Positions 32,596 through 40,830 of a stretch of DNA of 64,000 nucleotides are shown here, in pieces. Numbering within the stretch: the stretch's first letter is position 1; each line of letters starts with the position of its first letter. A program made the translations under genes and the position numbers. This DNA is from Enhygromyxa salina. GTDB lineage: Bacteria; Myxococcota_A; Polyangia; Nannocystales; Nannocystaceae. The notes beneath the pieces are model-generated. The model saw only the letters and a list, made by a program, of their open reading frames with translations. It was not told the origin of the DNA and made no database searches. The stretch lies in contig NZ_JMCC02000031.1 of the NCBI RefSeq assembly GCF_000737335.2, positions 62,001 to 126,000 of the forward strand, written 5' to 3'.

Positions 32596-34407
32596 ATGAA
32601 CGCATCCAGCTGTCTGTTTCTGTTGGCGAGTGGCGCTGGCACGCCTCCGATTGTCACGAGCATCGCCGTCGCGTTCGTCGCCGCAGCTGCGTTGGCGTTG
32701 CTGTGCGAGCGACTTCGCCTGCCTAGTATCGCGGGCTTCATCTTCGCCGGCCTCGTGATCGGCCCGATCGGCCTCGCGTTCATCAACGATCCCGAGCAGA
32801 TCGAGACGATTGCCGGGCTCGGCCTCGTCTTGTTGCTGTTCCTGATCGGACTCGAGCTCGACCTCCGGGCGCTGTTGGCCAGCGGCCGCACGTTGATCGT
32901 GACCGGGATGCTGCAGGTGCCGTTGAGTGCAGCGGTGGGGTTTGGCGTGTTCATGGGCGCCGCCGCGCTCGGGTTCGGATCAACGGCTGTCTACCCGGCG
33001 CTGTACCTCGGCCTGGCCTGCGGGTTCTCTTCGACCTTGCTCGTGGTCAAGGTCCTGCACGACCGACTTCAGATTGACACGGTCGACGGCCGGCTCTGCA
33101 TCGGCTTGCTCATTTTTCAAGATATTTGGGCGATTGTCGTGCTCGCCCTGCAACCCAACCTCGAGTCGTTCAACGTGGCTCCGCTGATCGGCACGTTCTT
33201 GGGGGTCGGCGTGGTCATCGCTGTCGCGTGGTTCGGCACGCGCTTCTTGCTCCCGAGCGCGTTTCGACTGGTCGCCAAGTCCCCCGAGCTCGTCGTGACG
33301 CTGGCGCTGGGTTGGTGTTTCGGGCTCGGGATGCTCGCCAACCTGCTCGGGCCGCTGGCCGACGCGCTTGGTCTCCCCGTCCATCCCTCGGTCTCGATGG
33401 AGCTCGGAGCGCTCGTCGCCGGGACCAGCATCGCGACCTTTCCGTACGCGCATGAGGTCGTCGCCAAGGTCGGCAACCTCCGCGACTTCTTCATCACGCT
33501 GTTCTTCGTCGCGCTAGGCATGAGCATCCCGGTACCGAGCGGCGCGGGGGTGCTGCTGGCCGCGCTCGCGCTCGCGCTCGTGATGTTTCTGATCCGCTAC
33601 GTCGTGTTCTTGCCGCTGCTCTATGTCACCGGCCTCGACCGGCGTCACGCCACCACGACCTCGACCAAGCTCGCGCAGGTGTCGGAGTTCGCCCTCGTCA
33701 TCGCGTATCTCGGGCTCTCGCTCGGCCACATCGATGGCGAGCTCGTCAGCATCGTGATCTTCGCGTTCGTGCTCACGGCGATCCTGACACCGATGCTGTT
33801 CAAGCTAGCCGATCCGTTGTTCAGCTTTTTAGCGACCCCGCTGGGGTGGCTGGGGATCCGCGACGATCGCGAGGCGAAGCAGGCCAAGGTCGAGCGAGCA
33901 CCGCGGCTGGTCTTCCTCGGGTTTCATCGCCTGGCGTCCTCGCTGCTTCAGGATCTCCAGACGACGCACCCCGAGATCATCCCAGACACCCTGGTGGTCG
34001 ACTTCAACGTCGCCATCCATGATCGCATCCGCGCTCGCGGTCCACGCGTCATCTACGGCGACATCGCCAACCCGGCGTCGCTGCACGGTTCAGGGGTCAG
34101 CGGCGCGGACGTGATCATATGTACGATCTCGGACGATATCCTCAAAGGGATCACGAACCTGGAGCTGACCCGGCAGCTCCGCAAGATCGCGCCAAACGCC
34201 AAGATCCTGGTGAACGCCGTCCGCCTGCGCGACATGGCGGGCATCTATGCCGCGGGCGCGGACTATGTGTTCTCGTGGCGAACCGAGACCGCCGTGGGGG
34301 TGGTCCCGGCCCTGTGCGCGGCGCTCAACGGCAGCATCGATGGATTCCTCGAGGCTCGTCAGCGTGAATTCGGGGATCCCGTCGCGCGGGATGAAGTGCT
34401 CGATTAG
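32596..34407 (+). CDS. CPA2-family cation:proton antiporter with RCK/TrkA-N domain
   Basis: A 603-aa membrane protein of the Kef/YbaL (CPA2) type. The N-terminal 400 residues contain about 12 hydrophobic helices with typical segments: LCERLRLPSIAGFIFAGLVI GP-type start, LLLFLIGLELDL, and GLLIFQDIWAIVVLAL. The C-terminal region from about residue 435 is a Rossmann-type TrkA-N domain (PRLVFLGFHRLASSLLQDLQ, VVDFNVAIHDRIRARGPRVI, YGDIANPASLHGSGVSGADV). It probably exchanges K+ or Na+ for H+ and is gated by a nucleotide. Last gene of the HPr-like/membrane-protein/antiporter operon. Confidence 0.92.
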   Translation: MNASSCLFLLASGAGTPPIVTSIAVAFVAAAALALLCERLRLPSIAGFIFAGLVIGPIGLAFINDPEQIETIAGLGLVLLLFLIGLELDLRALLASGRTLIVTGMLQVPLSAAVGFGVFMGAAALGFGSTAVYPALYLGLACGFSSTLLVVKVLHDRLQIDTVDGRLCIGLLIFQDIWAIVVLALQPNLESFNVAPLIGTFLGVGVVIAVAWFGTRFLLPSAFRLVAKSPELVVTLALGWCFGLGMLANLLGPLADALGLPVHPSVSMELGALVAGTSIATFPYAHEVVAKVGNLRDFFITLFFVALGMSIPVPSGAGVLLAALALALVMFLIRYVVFLPLLYVTGLDRRHATTTSTKLAQVSEFALVIAYLGLSLGHIDGELVSIVIFAFVLTAILTPMLFKLADPLFSFLATPLGWLGIRDDREAKQAKVERAPRLVFLGFHRLASSLLQDLQTTHPEIIPDTLVVDFNVAIHDRIRARGPRVIYGDIANPASLHGSGVSGADVIICTISDDILKGITNLELTRQLRKIAPNAKILVNAVRLRDMAGIYAAGADYVFSWRTETAVGVVPALCAALNGSIDGFLEARQREFGDPVARDEVLD

Positions 34408-34949
34408 TCGGCGAAATACATCGTGGGCGCATGCGTCGATCCGAGCCTTGTCCTGGTCGAGCTGCCGCATCAGCCTAAGCAGGTCAGGCTCGCCGGTCCG
34501 ATCACGATCGTGATGTGCTGACCTCGAGGTGATCGCTCAGCCGCTGCTGAGCCACAGCGTAACCCAGGGCCCTTCACAAGCCAGCGACAGCTCTTCGCCG
34601 AAGCACTCGGCAGGTGCGGCGATCATGGCGGCTCCCAAGATATCGCCCCAGGTCGCGTGGGGCTCGGGTACCAGCACATGCGCGTGGCCCCTCGGTTCCG
34701 TCGAACGCTCGGTCGTTCGAAGCACGGCTTCACCGTGGCGCAAGAACACCACCGTGCTCGTCCCATCATCGGGGAAGGGGAGCGGACAGTCCGGCTGATT
34801 CTGGCACTCCCAGCGTGTCCACTGAACTCGCAATGGGATCCAGAATGTGAGGCGACGGTCGAGCTCGATAGCGCGGAGCCCTCTGATCGATGCCTGAATG
34901 ATGCGGCTGTTGTTGCACCCCAGTCAGGTATAGTGTACAGACGACACGA
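34408..34949. other. Intergenic region with a possible gene remnant
   Basis: About 540 bases between the antiporter and the DUF4291 gene. The only sequence with protein-like character is a minus-strand frame at 34537-34833 (listed separately). No promoter or terminator stands out. Confidence 0.4.
34537..34833 (-). pseudogene. Possible remnant of a Cys-containing protein gene
   Basis: A minus-strand frame reads VQWTRWECQNQPDCPLPF, then TSTVVFLRHGEAVL and AECFGEELSLACEGPWVTLW, ending at 34537. The composition looks like a real protein and the frame stays open upstream to about 34925, but the only start codon is a TTG with no ribosome-binding site. I read it as the 3' part of a decayed gene; chance is the alternative. 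Confidence 0.3.
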
Positions 34950-35594
34950 ATGAGACCCCGCCTCGCTCCCTACCTCCAGCAGCGCGCCCAGTGGCCGCCC
35001 GAGGGGCGCCACATCCTCGCGGATTACGACGATGACTCCGTCGTCGTCTACCAGGCCTATCGCCCCAGCATCGGGCGCTACGCTGTCGAGCATCAGCGCT
35101 TCGGCGGCGAGTGGTCCTTCAGTCGCATGAGCTGGATCAAACCCAATTTCCTGTGGATGATGTATCGATGCGGATGGGCGCAAAAGCCCGGCCAGGAGGT
35201 CGTGCTGGCGATCCGCATGACCCGCTCGGGCTTCGATCAGATCCTCGCGCAGGCCGTGCACTCGAGCTACGTGGCCGAGCTCTACGGCAGCCCCGCGGCG
35301 TGGAAGCAGCGCCTGTCAGCCTCGGAGGTGTGTCTGCAGTGGGATCCAGACCACGACCCCCACGGCAACAAGGTCGCGCGGCGGGCCATCCAGCTGGGTC
35401 TGCGCGGCGGCGTATTGCGGGACTACGCGACCGACTGGTGCCTTGGCATCGACGACGTCAGCGCTATGGTCGCGCAGCAACATGGCAACCTGCGCGATGG
35501 GCTCGAGCGGCTCGAGACCCCGCTCGAGCGCGTCTACCCGGTAGAGGATCCCGAGGTCATCGCCCACCTCGGCCTCAGCGACTACACCGGTTAG
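34950..35594 (+). CDS. DUF4291 family protein
   Basis: A 214-aa protein with the DUF4291 signature: ILADYDDDSVVVYQAYRPSI, then FSRMSWIKPNFLWMMYRCGW with the characteristic RMSWIKP and WMMYRCGWA segments, then QEVVLAIRMTRSGFDQIL. Length is normal for the family. The stop codon overlaps the stop of the convergent gene. DUF4291 proteins have no firmly known role that I can cite; they occur in bacteria and fungi. Confidence 0.9.
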   Translation: MRPRLAPYLQQRAQWPPEGRHILADYDDDSVVVYQAYRPSIGRYAVEHQRFGGEWSFSRMSWIKPNFLWMMYRCGWAQKPGQEVVLAIRMTRSGFDQILAQAVHSSYVAELYGSPAAWKQRLSASEVCLQWDPDHDPHGNKVARRAIQLGLRGGVLRDYATDWCLGIDDVSAMVAQQHGNLRDGLERLETPLERVYPVEDPEVIAHLGLSDYTG

Positions 35595-36247
35595 CCGACG
35601 ACACGTCGGGTGTGGGGGCGAGCGCTGGCGCAAGACTCGTTCGCCCGGTCATGGGTGGCGCGCGCTTGGGTGCGGCCACGGTGATCGCGTGGGCGCCCGA
35701 GCGTGCCACCCGAACCCGACCCGGCCGTCACCTCGTCGAGGCCATCCATATATTGGCCGTAGTCGTTGCCGTTGTGCTCGAGCGACGCCACCCACGCGAA
35801 CCACCGGTCGAGCGCGCCGCCGCAGCCGTCGGCTTCGGCGCATCCTTCGAACGCCGAGAACGCGAGCTCGGGCATGATCGACGCGACGTCTGCGTGCATC
35901 GCCTCGAGATACGCGCGCGAATCATGCTCGTGCTCGGCGTAGTCCGACAATCGGATGACCCGGGCCCGGGGGCAGTACGGGACGATATCGAGCAAGCTGT
36001 GAATCGCGTGGCGGTCGATCGCTTGGTTCAGCTCCGTTGCGCTCGCCGTGTCGACGATCCCGCGCTCGCGCAGCTGATCCGCAAACGCTCGGTACCGGGC
36101 CCGCTCGGCTCGTCTAGCCTGCGGCAGCGGCACCGTGACGGGTGTGGCCGTGGGCGTGGGGTCGGCTCGGCTGGCGGGGGCGGGCGCTCGTCCGCACGCC
36201 GGCGCGGCGACGAGCAAGCACAGCAGGAGAGTTCCGCGGCGAGTCAC
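35591..36247 (-). CDS. Putative secreted or lipoprotein, unknown function
   Basis: A 218-aa protein. The GTG at 36247 gives VTRRGTLLLCLLVAAPACGR, a signal peptide with a possible lipobox at APAC; another GTG at 36286 would extend it by 13 residues. The central part is helical (RYRAFADQLRERGIVDTASA), with YLEAMHADVASIMPELAFSA and two Cys in FEGCAEADGCGGALDRWF. The C-terminal 45 residues are Gly/Arg/Ser-rich and probably disordered. It ends tail-to-tail with the DUF4291 gene, stops overlapping (35591-35594). I do not recognise the family. Confidence 0.7.
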   Translation of the reverse strand: MTRRGTLLLCLLVAAPACGRAPAPASRADPTPTATPVTVPLPQARRAERARYRAFADQLRERGIVDTASATELNQAIDRHAIHSLLDIVPYCPRARVIRLSDYAEHEHDSRAYLEAMHADVASIMPELAFSAFEGCAEADGCGGALDRWFAWVASLEHNGNDYGQYMDGLDEVTAGSGSGGTLGRPRDHRGRTQARATHDRANESCASARPHTRRVVG

Positions 36248-36345
36248 TATTGTGGAGCATAGCCCTCTGACCCTCACGGACGGCACGGGCTCGGCAGTAA
36301 AACTGCGGAGCCGTGCACGATCCGCGACTCCGCCGCGAAGGCCTG

Positions 36346-37386
36346 CTAGTCCTCGTCGGAGCCCGACTCGGTTGAACCAACCGCCTCACGCTGATGAAAG
36401 CGCGGATCCCCGTCGACCGCCGGCACCCCAACATGAAGAATCCGCGCCCCAGTCTCGGCGACCGGGTTCACGCTATGCCCGACCACCACCCCCGCCTCGG
36501 GCACGGCATACTCCGCGATCAGATCCCCAAACGGCGTCGTCAAGCGCGCGACCGTCTGCCCCGCCTCTACGTGCTCGGTGACCTCGGGCGAGACCTCGAG
36601 CAGGCCGCCGTGATCGGTGTAGGTCCAGTACGAGCGCTCGCACAGCACGGGCGGTGGACCCAGCTTGACCGCGCGGGTGCGGATCATGTGTTGATCCGCC
36701 AGCACCGCGCGCAACCCCGTGAGCGTGCGCTTGATGTAGTCGCTATGAAACCGCTGCGGATTACCAATCTCAACGGTCACGGCTGGGATCCCGAGCTCGG
36801 CCGCGGCCCCGCGCAGGGTCATGTCCGAGGGGGGATTGTGCACGATGATCTGCGGCCGCTGTAGGTACGCGATGCGGGCCGCCTCGGGGTTGGTCATGTC
36901 GGCGCGAACGTAGAGCGAGTTGACCCGGCCCACGCTTGCCGTGTGCAGATCCACGAGCAGGTTGAGCCGGCGGACCAGACGATCGACGAGCCGGCTGACG
37001 TAGACCGACGCCGCGTTGCCCCGAGGGTTGCCCGGGAACATATGGTTGAGGTCCCACTGGCCATAGCCACGCTCATGGTTGAGGTAGCCAGGCACGTTGA
37101 CCACGATCACGCCAACCACGGTGCCGCGCAGGGTCTTGGGATCCAGGCGCTCGAACAGCCGCCGGATCACCGGGATCCCGTTGAGCTCGTTGCCATGCAG
37201 CGCCGCGGTCAGCCCTAGGATTGGGCCCGGCTTGGCCCCGCGGGCGACCAACACCGGCAGCTCGATCGGCCGTGAGAGCCCGTCGTGGGCCAGCTGCAAG
37301 AGTAGCCGGCTGATCTGGCCAGCGGGCCATTCTTCGGGCTCGAAGCGCTCGACGACGGTGGCCGGCGCGGACGGGGACATGGACAT
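36346..37386 (-). CDS. Succinylglutamate desuccinylase/aspartoacylase-family zinc hydrolase
   Basis: A 346-aa M14-like zinc amidohydrolase. Zinc ligands are His64 and Glu67 in ALHGNELNGIP and the His of DLHT (146-149). GNPQ and AVTVEIGNPQRFH lie where the family has its catalytic Glu. The C-terminal beta domain (GGLLEVSPEVTEHVEAGQTV) is typical of AstE/AspA relatives. The gene starts 2 bp after the stop of an ATP-grasp ligase gene, so the pair forms an operon. Such ligase/hydrolase pairs suggest making and cleaving the same amide or peptide bond. The substrate is unknown. Confidence 0.88.
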   Translation of the reverse strand: MSMSPSAPATVVERFEPEEWPAGQISRLLLQLAHDGLSRPIELPVLVARGAKPGPILGLTAALHGNELNGIPVIRRLFERLDPKTLRGTVVGVIVVNVPGYLNHERGYGQWDLNHMFPGNPRGNAASVYVSRLVDRLVRRLNLLVDLHTASVGRVNSLYVRADMTNPEAARIAYLQRPQIIVHNPPSDMTLRGAAAELGIPAVTVEIGNPQRFHSDYIKRTLTGLRAVLADQHMIRTRAVKLGPPPVLCERSYWTYTDHGGLLEVSPEVTEHVEAGQTVARLTTPFGDLIAEYAVPEAGVVVGHSVNPVAETGARILHVGVPAVDGDPRFHQREAVGSTESGSDED

Positions 37387-37388
37387 GC

Positions 37389-38324
37389 TCAGCTTCGCTT
37401 GGCCACGAAGGAATCCATGATCGGTCCGGTAAAGTCAACGCCATAGAATTGATTGGCGTCGCTCAGTCCGCCGGGGGCGAACACGTTGATCTCGATGATC
37501 TTGTCGCCGATCACGTCGAGCCCGCACAGCGGCAGGCCGTCGCTCATCAGCAAGGGACCCACGGTCTGCACGATCTCGCGCAGTCGCGGGGTGAATTCGG
37601 TCGCGGCCGGTACGCCGCCAATGTGGACATTGCTGCGGAAGTCGGCCCCGCTTGGCTTGCGACGGACAACGGCGACAGCCGAGCCAACACGCAGCGGCTC
37701 ACCATCGAGCACGATCACGCGCACGTCGCCCTGGGTCGCTTCTGGCAGGTACTCCTGAGCGATCGCCATGCCGCCGCGGGTCAGCACGTCGATGATCTGT
37801 CCGAGGTTTGGATCATTGGGCTGAACCTTGAACACGTCGGTCCCGCGCGTGCCCGATAAGGGCTTGAGCACGCTGGGCGTGGCGCTGGTCTTCACGAACT
37901 CGCGCAACACTTTCGGGTCGCGGCTGACCAGCGCGCGGGGCCGGAACGCGGGCGGGATCCGAGTGCTGTAGAGCTTGCTGCTCGCGCGGCGCAGACCCGC
38001 GGGCTCATTGAGGACCACGACGCCCTGGTGCTGGGCGAGCGCCAACAGATCCAAGCCGGCCTGGTGAACGCCGACGCGCGTGTCCCGGCCGGGGTTCGTG
38101 CGGATGACGACCAAGTCCCCCGGGGCCAGCACCAGGTCGTGCTCGCTTCGGTCCGGATGGCGAATCGCTCGGGCCCGAACGGCGTCGTCAACGCCAACCC
38201 CGAGCTTGGCGATGTCGCCAACGAACACACCAAAGCCGCGGGTGGAAGCGGTCTGAATCAACATCGCCGTGGTGGTGGACGGATCGATGTCGGCGACATC
38301 GTTGACGAGGAACACGCACTTCAT
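37389..38324 (-). CDS. GshB-like ATP-grasp ligase
   Basis: A 311-aa glutathione-synthetase-like ATP-grasp protein. The N-terminus MKCVFLVNDVADIDPSTTTA resembles the GshB pre-ATP-grasp domain. ATP-binding segments are SVLKPLSGTRGTDVFKV and MAIAQEYLPEATQGDVRVIV, and the metal-binding end is LPLCGLDVIGDKIIEINVFA with PGGL. Its ATG overlaps, as ATGA, an upstream frame that continues a small lipoprotein gene past an in-frame stop. It precedes a zinc amidohydrolase gene by 2 bp. No gamma-glutamylcysteine ligase gene is adjacent, so true glutathione synthesis is not shown. Confidence 0.87.
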   Translation of the reverse strand: MKCVFLVNDVADIDPSTTTAMLIQTASTRGFGVFVGDIAKLGVGVDDAVRARAIRHPDRSEHDLVLAPGDLVVIRTNPGRDTRVGVHQAGLDLLALAQHQGVVVLNEPAGLRRASSKLYSTRIPPAFRPRALVSRDPKVLREFVKTSATPSVLKPLSGTRGTDVFKVQPNDPNLGQIIDVLTRGGMAIAQEYLPEATQGDVRVIVLDGEPLRVGSAVAVVRRKPSGADFRSNVHIGGVPAATEFTPRLREIVQTVGPLLMSDGLPLCGLDVIGDKIIEINVFAPGGLSDANQFYGVDFTGPIMDSFVAKRS

Positions 38325-38566
38325 GGGGACCGCCGGTAGTGGGCCAGAGCCCCGCGGGGTCTGGATGGGTGCACGGCTTCACCGCACCTTGGTAGATAAA
38401 ACCCATCGCCCATGCCTCGAGCGTTGGCTGCGATCAGGTCGAAGGGCAGCCAGCTCTCGCCCGTGAAACGCTGTCCTGGTTCGTGGTCGTCGAGGGGGCC
38501 CTCGCACACCAAGCTATCGTCGAGTCCAAGCCCGCGTCCGCAGGCCTGGTAGACGTCGAGGCCGTC
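38321..38566 (-). pseudogene. In-frame continuation of the short lipoprotein gene after a TAA
   Basis: Directly after the TAA of the lipoprotein gene, the same frame runs on with DGLDVYQACGRGLGLDDS, SLVCEGPLDDHEPGQRF, ESWLPFDLIAANARGMGDGF, and ends in TGA overlapping the ATP-grasp ATG. The ATGA overlap is the usual operon arrangement, which argues that this segment was once the 3' end of the lipoprotein gene. Confidence 0.5.
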
Positions 38567-38848
38567 TTAATTGGGCAGCGCAAAATCGTCGCGCTCGACG
38601 AGCCACTTCACGACGCCAGTCTCGTCGCACGCTTCGCGCGGATCGACGACTCCGTCACCACACCCGCCGCCGGAGTCGGAGTCGGTGTAGGTGGTGTCGG
38701 TCTCGGTCGTGTCGGTGCTCGCCCCACCAGTCAGGTCGCCCGACCGATCCGTGGCGGCCGTGGTGTCACGCCCAACCTCTGCGCCAGCGTCTTTGGTGCA
38801 CGCGAGCGGGACAAGGGCGAGCAACAAAAGACGGCGAGCGGCGATCAT
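38567..38848 (-). CDS. Short lipoprotein with one Myxococcus cysteine-rich motif
   Basis: A 93-aa lipoprotein: MIAARRLLLLALVPLACTKD gives a signal peptide with Cys17. A Thr/Asp/Ser-rich linker (TDTTETDTTYTDSDSGGG) leads into CGDGVVDPREACDETG, a single unit of the CGDG...CDxG cysteine-rich repeat. Translation ends at TAA (38567-38569), but the same frame stays open for another 81 codons and then stops in an ATGA overlap with the ATP-grasp gene. The region may therefore be one longer gene interrupted by a nonsense change. Confidence 0.65.
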   Translation of the reverse strand: MIAARRLLLLALVPLACTKDAGAEVGRDTTAATDRSGDLTGGASTDTTETDTTYTDSDSGGGCGDGVVDPREACDETGVVKWLVERDDFALPN

Positions 38849-38949
38849 GGCTTCGAGTGACACCCAAGATTGCCGCGGTGTGGAATCGAGCGCAGAGGCT
38901 TCGTTCACTCTGTCCTGGAATTACGCGGGCTGCGATGGTCCAATCATGA

Positions 38950-40830
38950 ATGATGGCGATGGTCTCAAAAACGAGCGCAATTGGTTGGGTCGCGGCGGGG
39001 AGCCTCATGATGTTGCCACTCGATGCCAATGCTGGTGGTGATCCAGAAAAGGATCAGTTCGAGGTGGGGACGCTGATCATTCCCATGGACATGGACTACC
39101 AGGACATGGGCATGCTGCGCGCGTACGGGCTGGTGTATGATCTGCTCAGCAACGGGGTCCCGGTCCGCTGGGCGATCAACCCCGCCAAGCTGCAAGACGG
39201 CGCAGACTTCAGCGCCTCGGCTACGGATCTCGCCAGCGGGGATCCAATCCCGATCCATGACTACCGCGGCGGCCCGTGGGTCATCGACTCGAGCGACGCC
39301 GCGGAGGCGCTGCCGATCATCATGGCCTGGCAGCAGGCCAACCCCAACGTCGCCGTGCACGAGGCCTCGGCGGCGTTCGAGGCCGACGTGGGCCACTACT
39401 TGGTGGTGGCGCCCACCATCGCAATGATCGCGGACGGCAACCAAAAGATCGCGCGGGGCTACATGGCGGCCGCGGGGATCCCCGACTCGACCGGCGATCT
39501 CGCGTGGCCCGACAACAGCCCCGACATGCTCGACGTCGCGGAGCTCAGCGGCCCAACCGAAGACAACCACCGCGACGGGCTGTTGTTCGACGAGGACGGC
39601 GATCCGGTCTACTGCCAGCTGATGTCGATGCACTGGGGCGTTGGCGCGGCCGAGGACGACCCAGAGGTCGTCGCCGAGGTTCGCGAGTACCTCAATAACC
39701 CCGTGCACTTCTTCGCGGAGTGCCAAGCCGTCAACGCGTTCGAGAACCTGGATCCCCACGGGTTTTTCTTGACGCCAAATGGATTCGACATCGGCGATCG
39801 GCCCGACGGCGTCGAGCACTTCAATTTTGGCTCGCCCTACGCGCAGCTCGACGGGCCCTTCGCGACGATCGGCGGCAGCGAGCCCTCGTACACGCTGCCG
39901 CCCGGCGACGAATATCTCGCCGGCGGAATCACGATGCTCACCGGCGAGGGCACGCCAGTCGGGGTCGAAGACGTGTGGATGACCGGCTACCTCGACGGAA
40001 CCTGTCCGCCCAGCGAGCCCGAGTGCGGCTCGCTCGGCAAGATCAGCTATCTCGGCGGGCACGAATACAGCACCGACCTCCCGATCTCGGACAACCCCGA
40101 CACCCAGGGGACGCGGCTGTTTCTCAATTCGTTGTTCGAGGCCCCGTGCGCGACCGTGGACGGGCTACCCAGCCTGAACCTGGCCACCGCGGCGCCAGCG
40201 TTCACGATGGTCCCGGACGTGGAGGTTGACGTCACGTATGTCAACGCGAGCGCGGCCACGGCCCTCGACGCGGTGCTGCGCGCCCAGCTGCCGCCGAACA
40301 CGAGCTTCGTCTCGGCAACCGAGGGCGGCATGTTGGTCGGCGACGAGGTCGTCTGGCAGCTCGGCAACCTTGGCGCCGACGAGGGGGGTGATCGCAGCTT
40401 CGTGATCGACCTGCCCGAGCACGGGCTGTACGACAGCAGCGCGGCGCTCGACTACCGGGTGGGGCTCAACAACTTCACGCTGCCATCGAATGTGGCCCAG
40501 ACGCTGTACGGCGACGAGCCCCCGGGTGACGGTGACGGTGACGGTGACGGCGGCTCGGGTGACGGCGACGGCGATCCTGCGGGTGATGGCGACGGCGGCA
40601 GCTCGGCCGGGGAGACGGGCGACGACGGCGGCGACCAAGGGGGAACCGCCGAAGACACGGGCGGCGACTCGGGCACGGGCAGCGACCGCGGGGCAGCCGA
40701 CGCGGGGGCGGAAGGGTGCAGCTGCACCACCGGCCAGCCCGGCGATCCATCCACGCCGGCTCCGCTCGGGTGGTTGCTTGGCGCGGGCCTTGGCCTGGGT
40801 CTGCTGCGCCGCCGCGGAGGTGTCGCGTGA
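38950..40830 (+). CDS. Exported MYXO-CTERM protein with Gly-Asp linker
   Basis: A 626-aa exported protein. MMAMVSKTSAIGWVAAGSLM with LPLDANAG is a signal peptide. Residues 35-400 form a globular domain I do not recognise (QFEVGTLIIPMDMDYQDMGM; SYLGGHEYSTDLPISDNPDT). Residues 420-520 look like a DUF11/immunoglobulin-like domain (DVEVDVTYVNASAATALDAV). A GDGDG linker follows, and the C-terminus has the MYXO-CTERM pattern: a Cys-containing motif GCSCTTG, a hydrophobic segment (APLGWLLGAGLGLGLL) and a basic end RRRGG. It should be sorted to the surface. The next gene's GTG overlaps the stop. Confidence 0.85.
   Translation: MMAMVSKTSAIGWVAAGSLMMLPLDANAGGDPEKDQFEVGTLIIPMDMDYQDMGMLRAYGLVYDLLSNGVPVRWAINPAKLQDGADFSASATDLASGDPIPIHDYRGGPWVIDSSDAAEALPIIMAWQQANPNVAVHEASAAFEADVGHYLVVAPTIAMIADGNQKIARGYMAAAGIPDSTGDLAWPDNSPDMLDVAELSGPTEDNHRDGLLFDEDGDPVYCQLMSMHWGVGAAEDDPEVVAEVREYLNNPVHFFAECQAVNAFENLDPHGFFLTPNGFDIGDRPDGVEHFNFGSPYAQLDGPFATIGGSEPSYTLPPGDEYLAGGITMLTGEGTPVGVEDVWMTGYLDGTCPPSEPECGSLGKISYLGGHEYSTDLPISDNPDTQGTRLFLNSLFEAPCATVDGLPSLNLATAAPAFTMVPDVEVDVTYVNASAATALDAVLRAQLPPNTSFVSATEGGMLVGDEVVWQLGNLGADEGGDRSFVIDLPEHGLYDSSAALDYRVGLNNFTLPSNVAQTLYGDEPPGDGDGDGDGGSGDGDGDPAGDGDGGSSAGETGDDGGDQGGTAEDTGGDSGTGSDRGAADAGAEGCSCTTGQPGDPSTPAPLGWLLGAGLGLGLLRRRGGVA

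Noticed and set aside
34623..35261. Minus-strand 212-codon frame opposite the DUF4291 gene
   Set aside because: It is antisense to a gene with a strong family signature and has no domain of its own.
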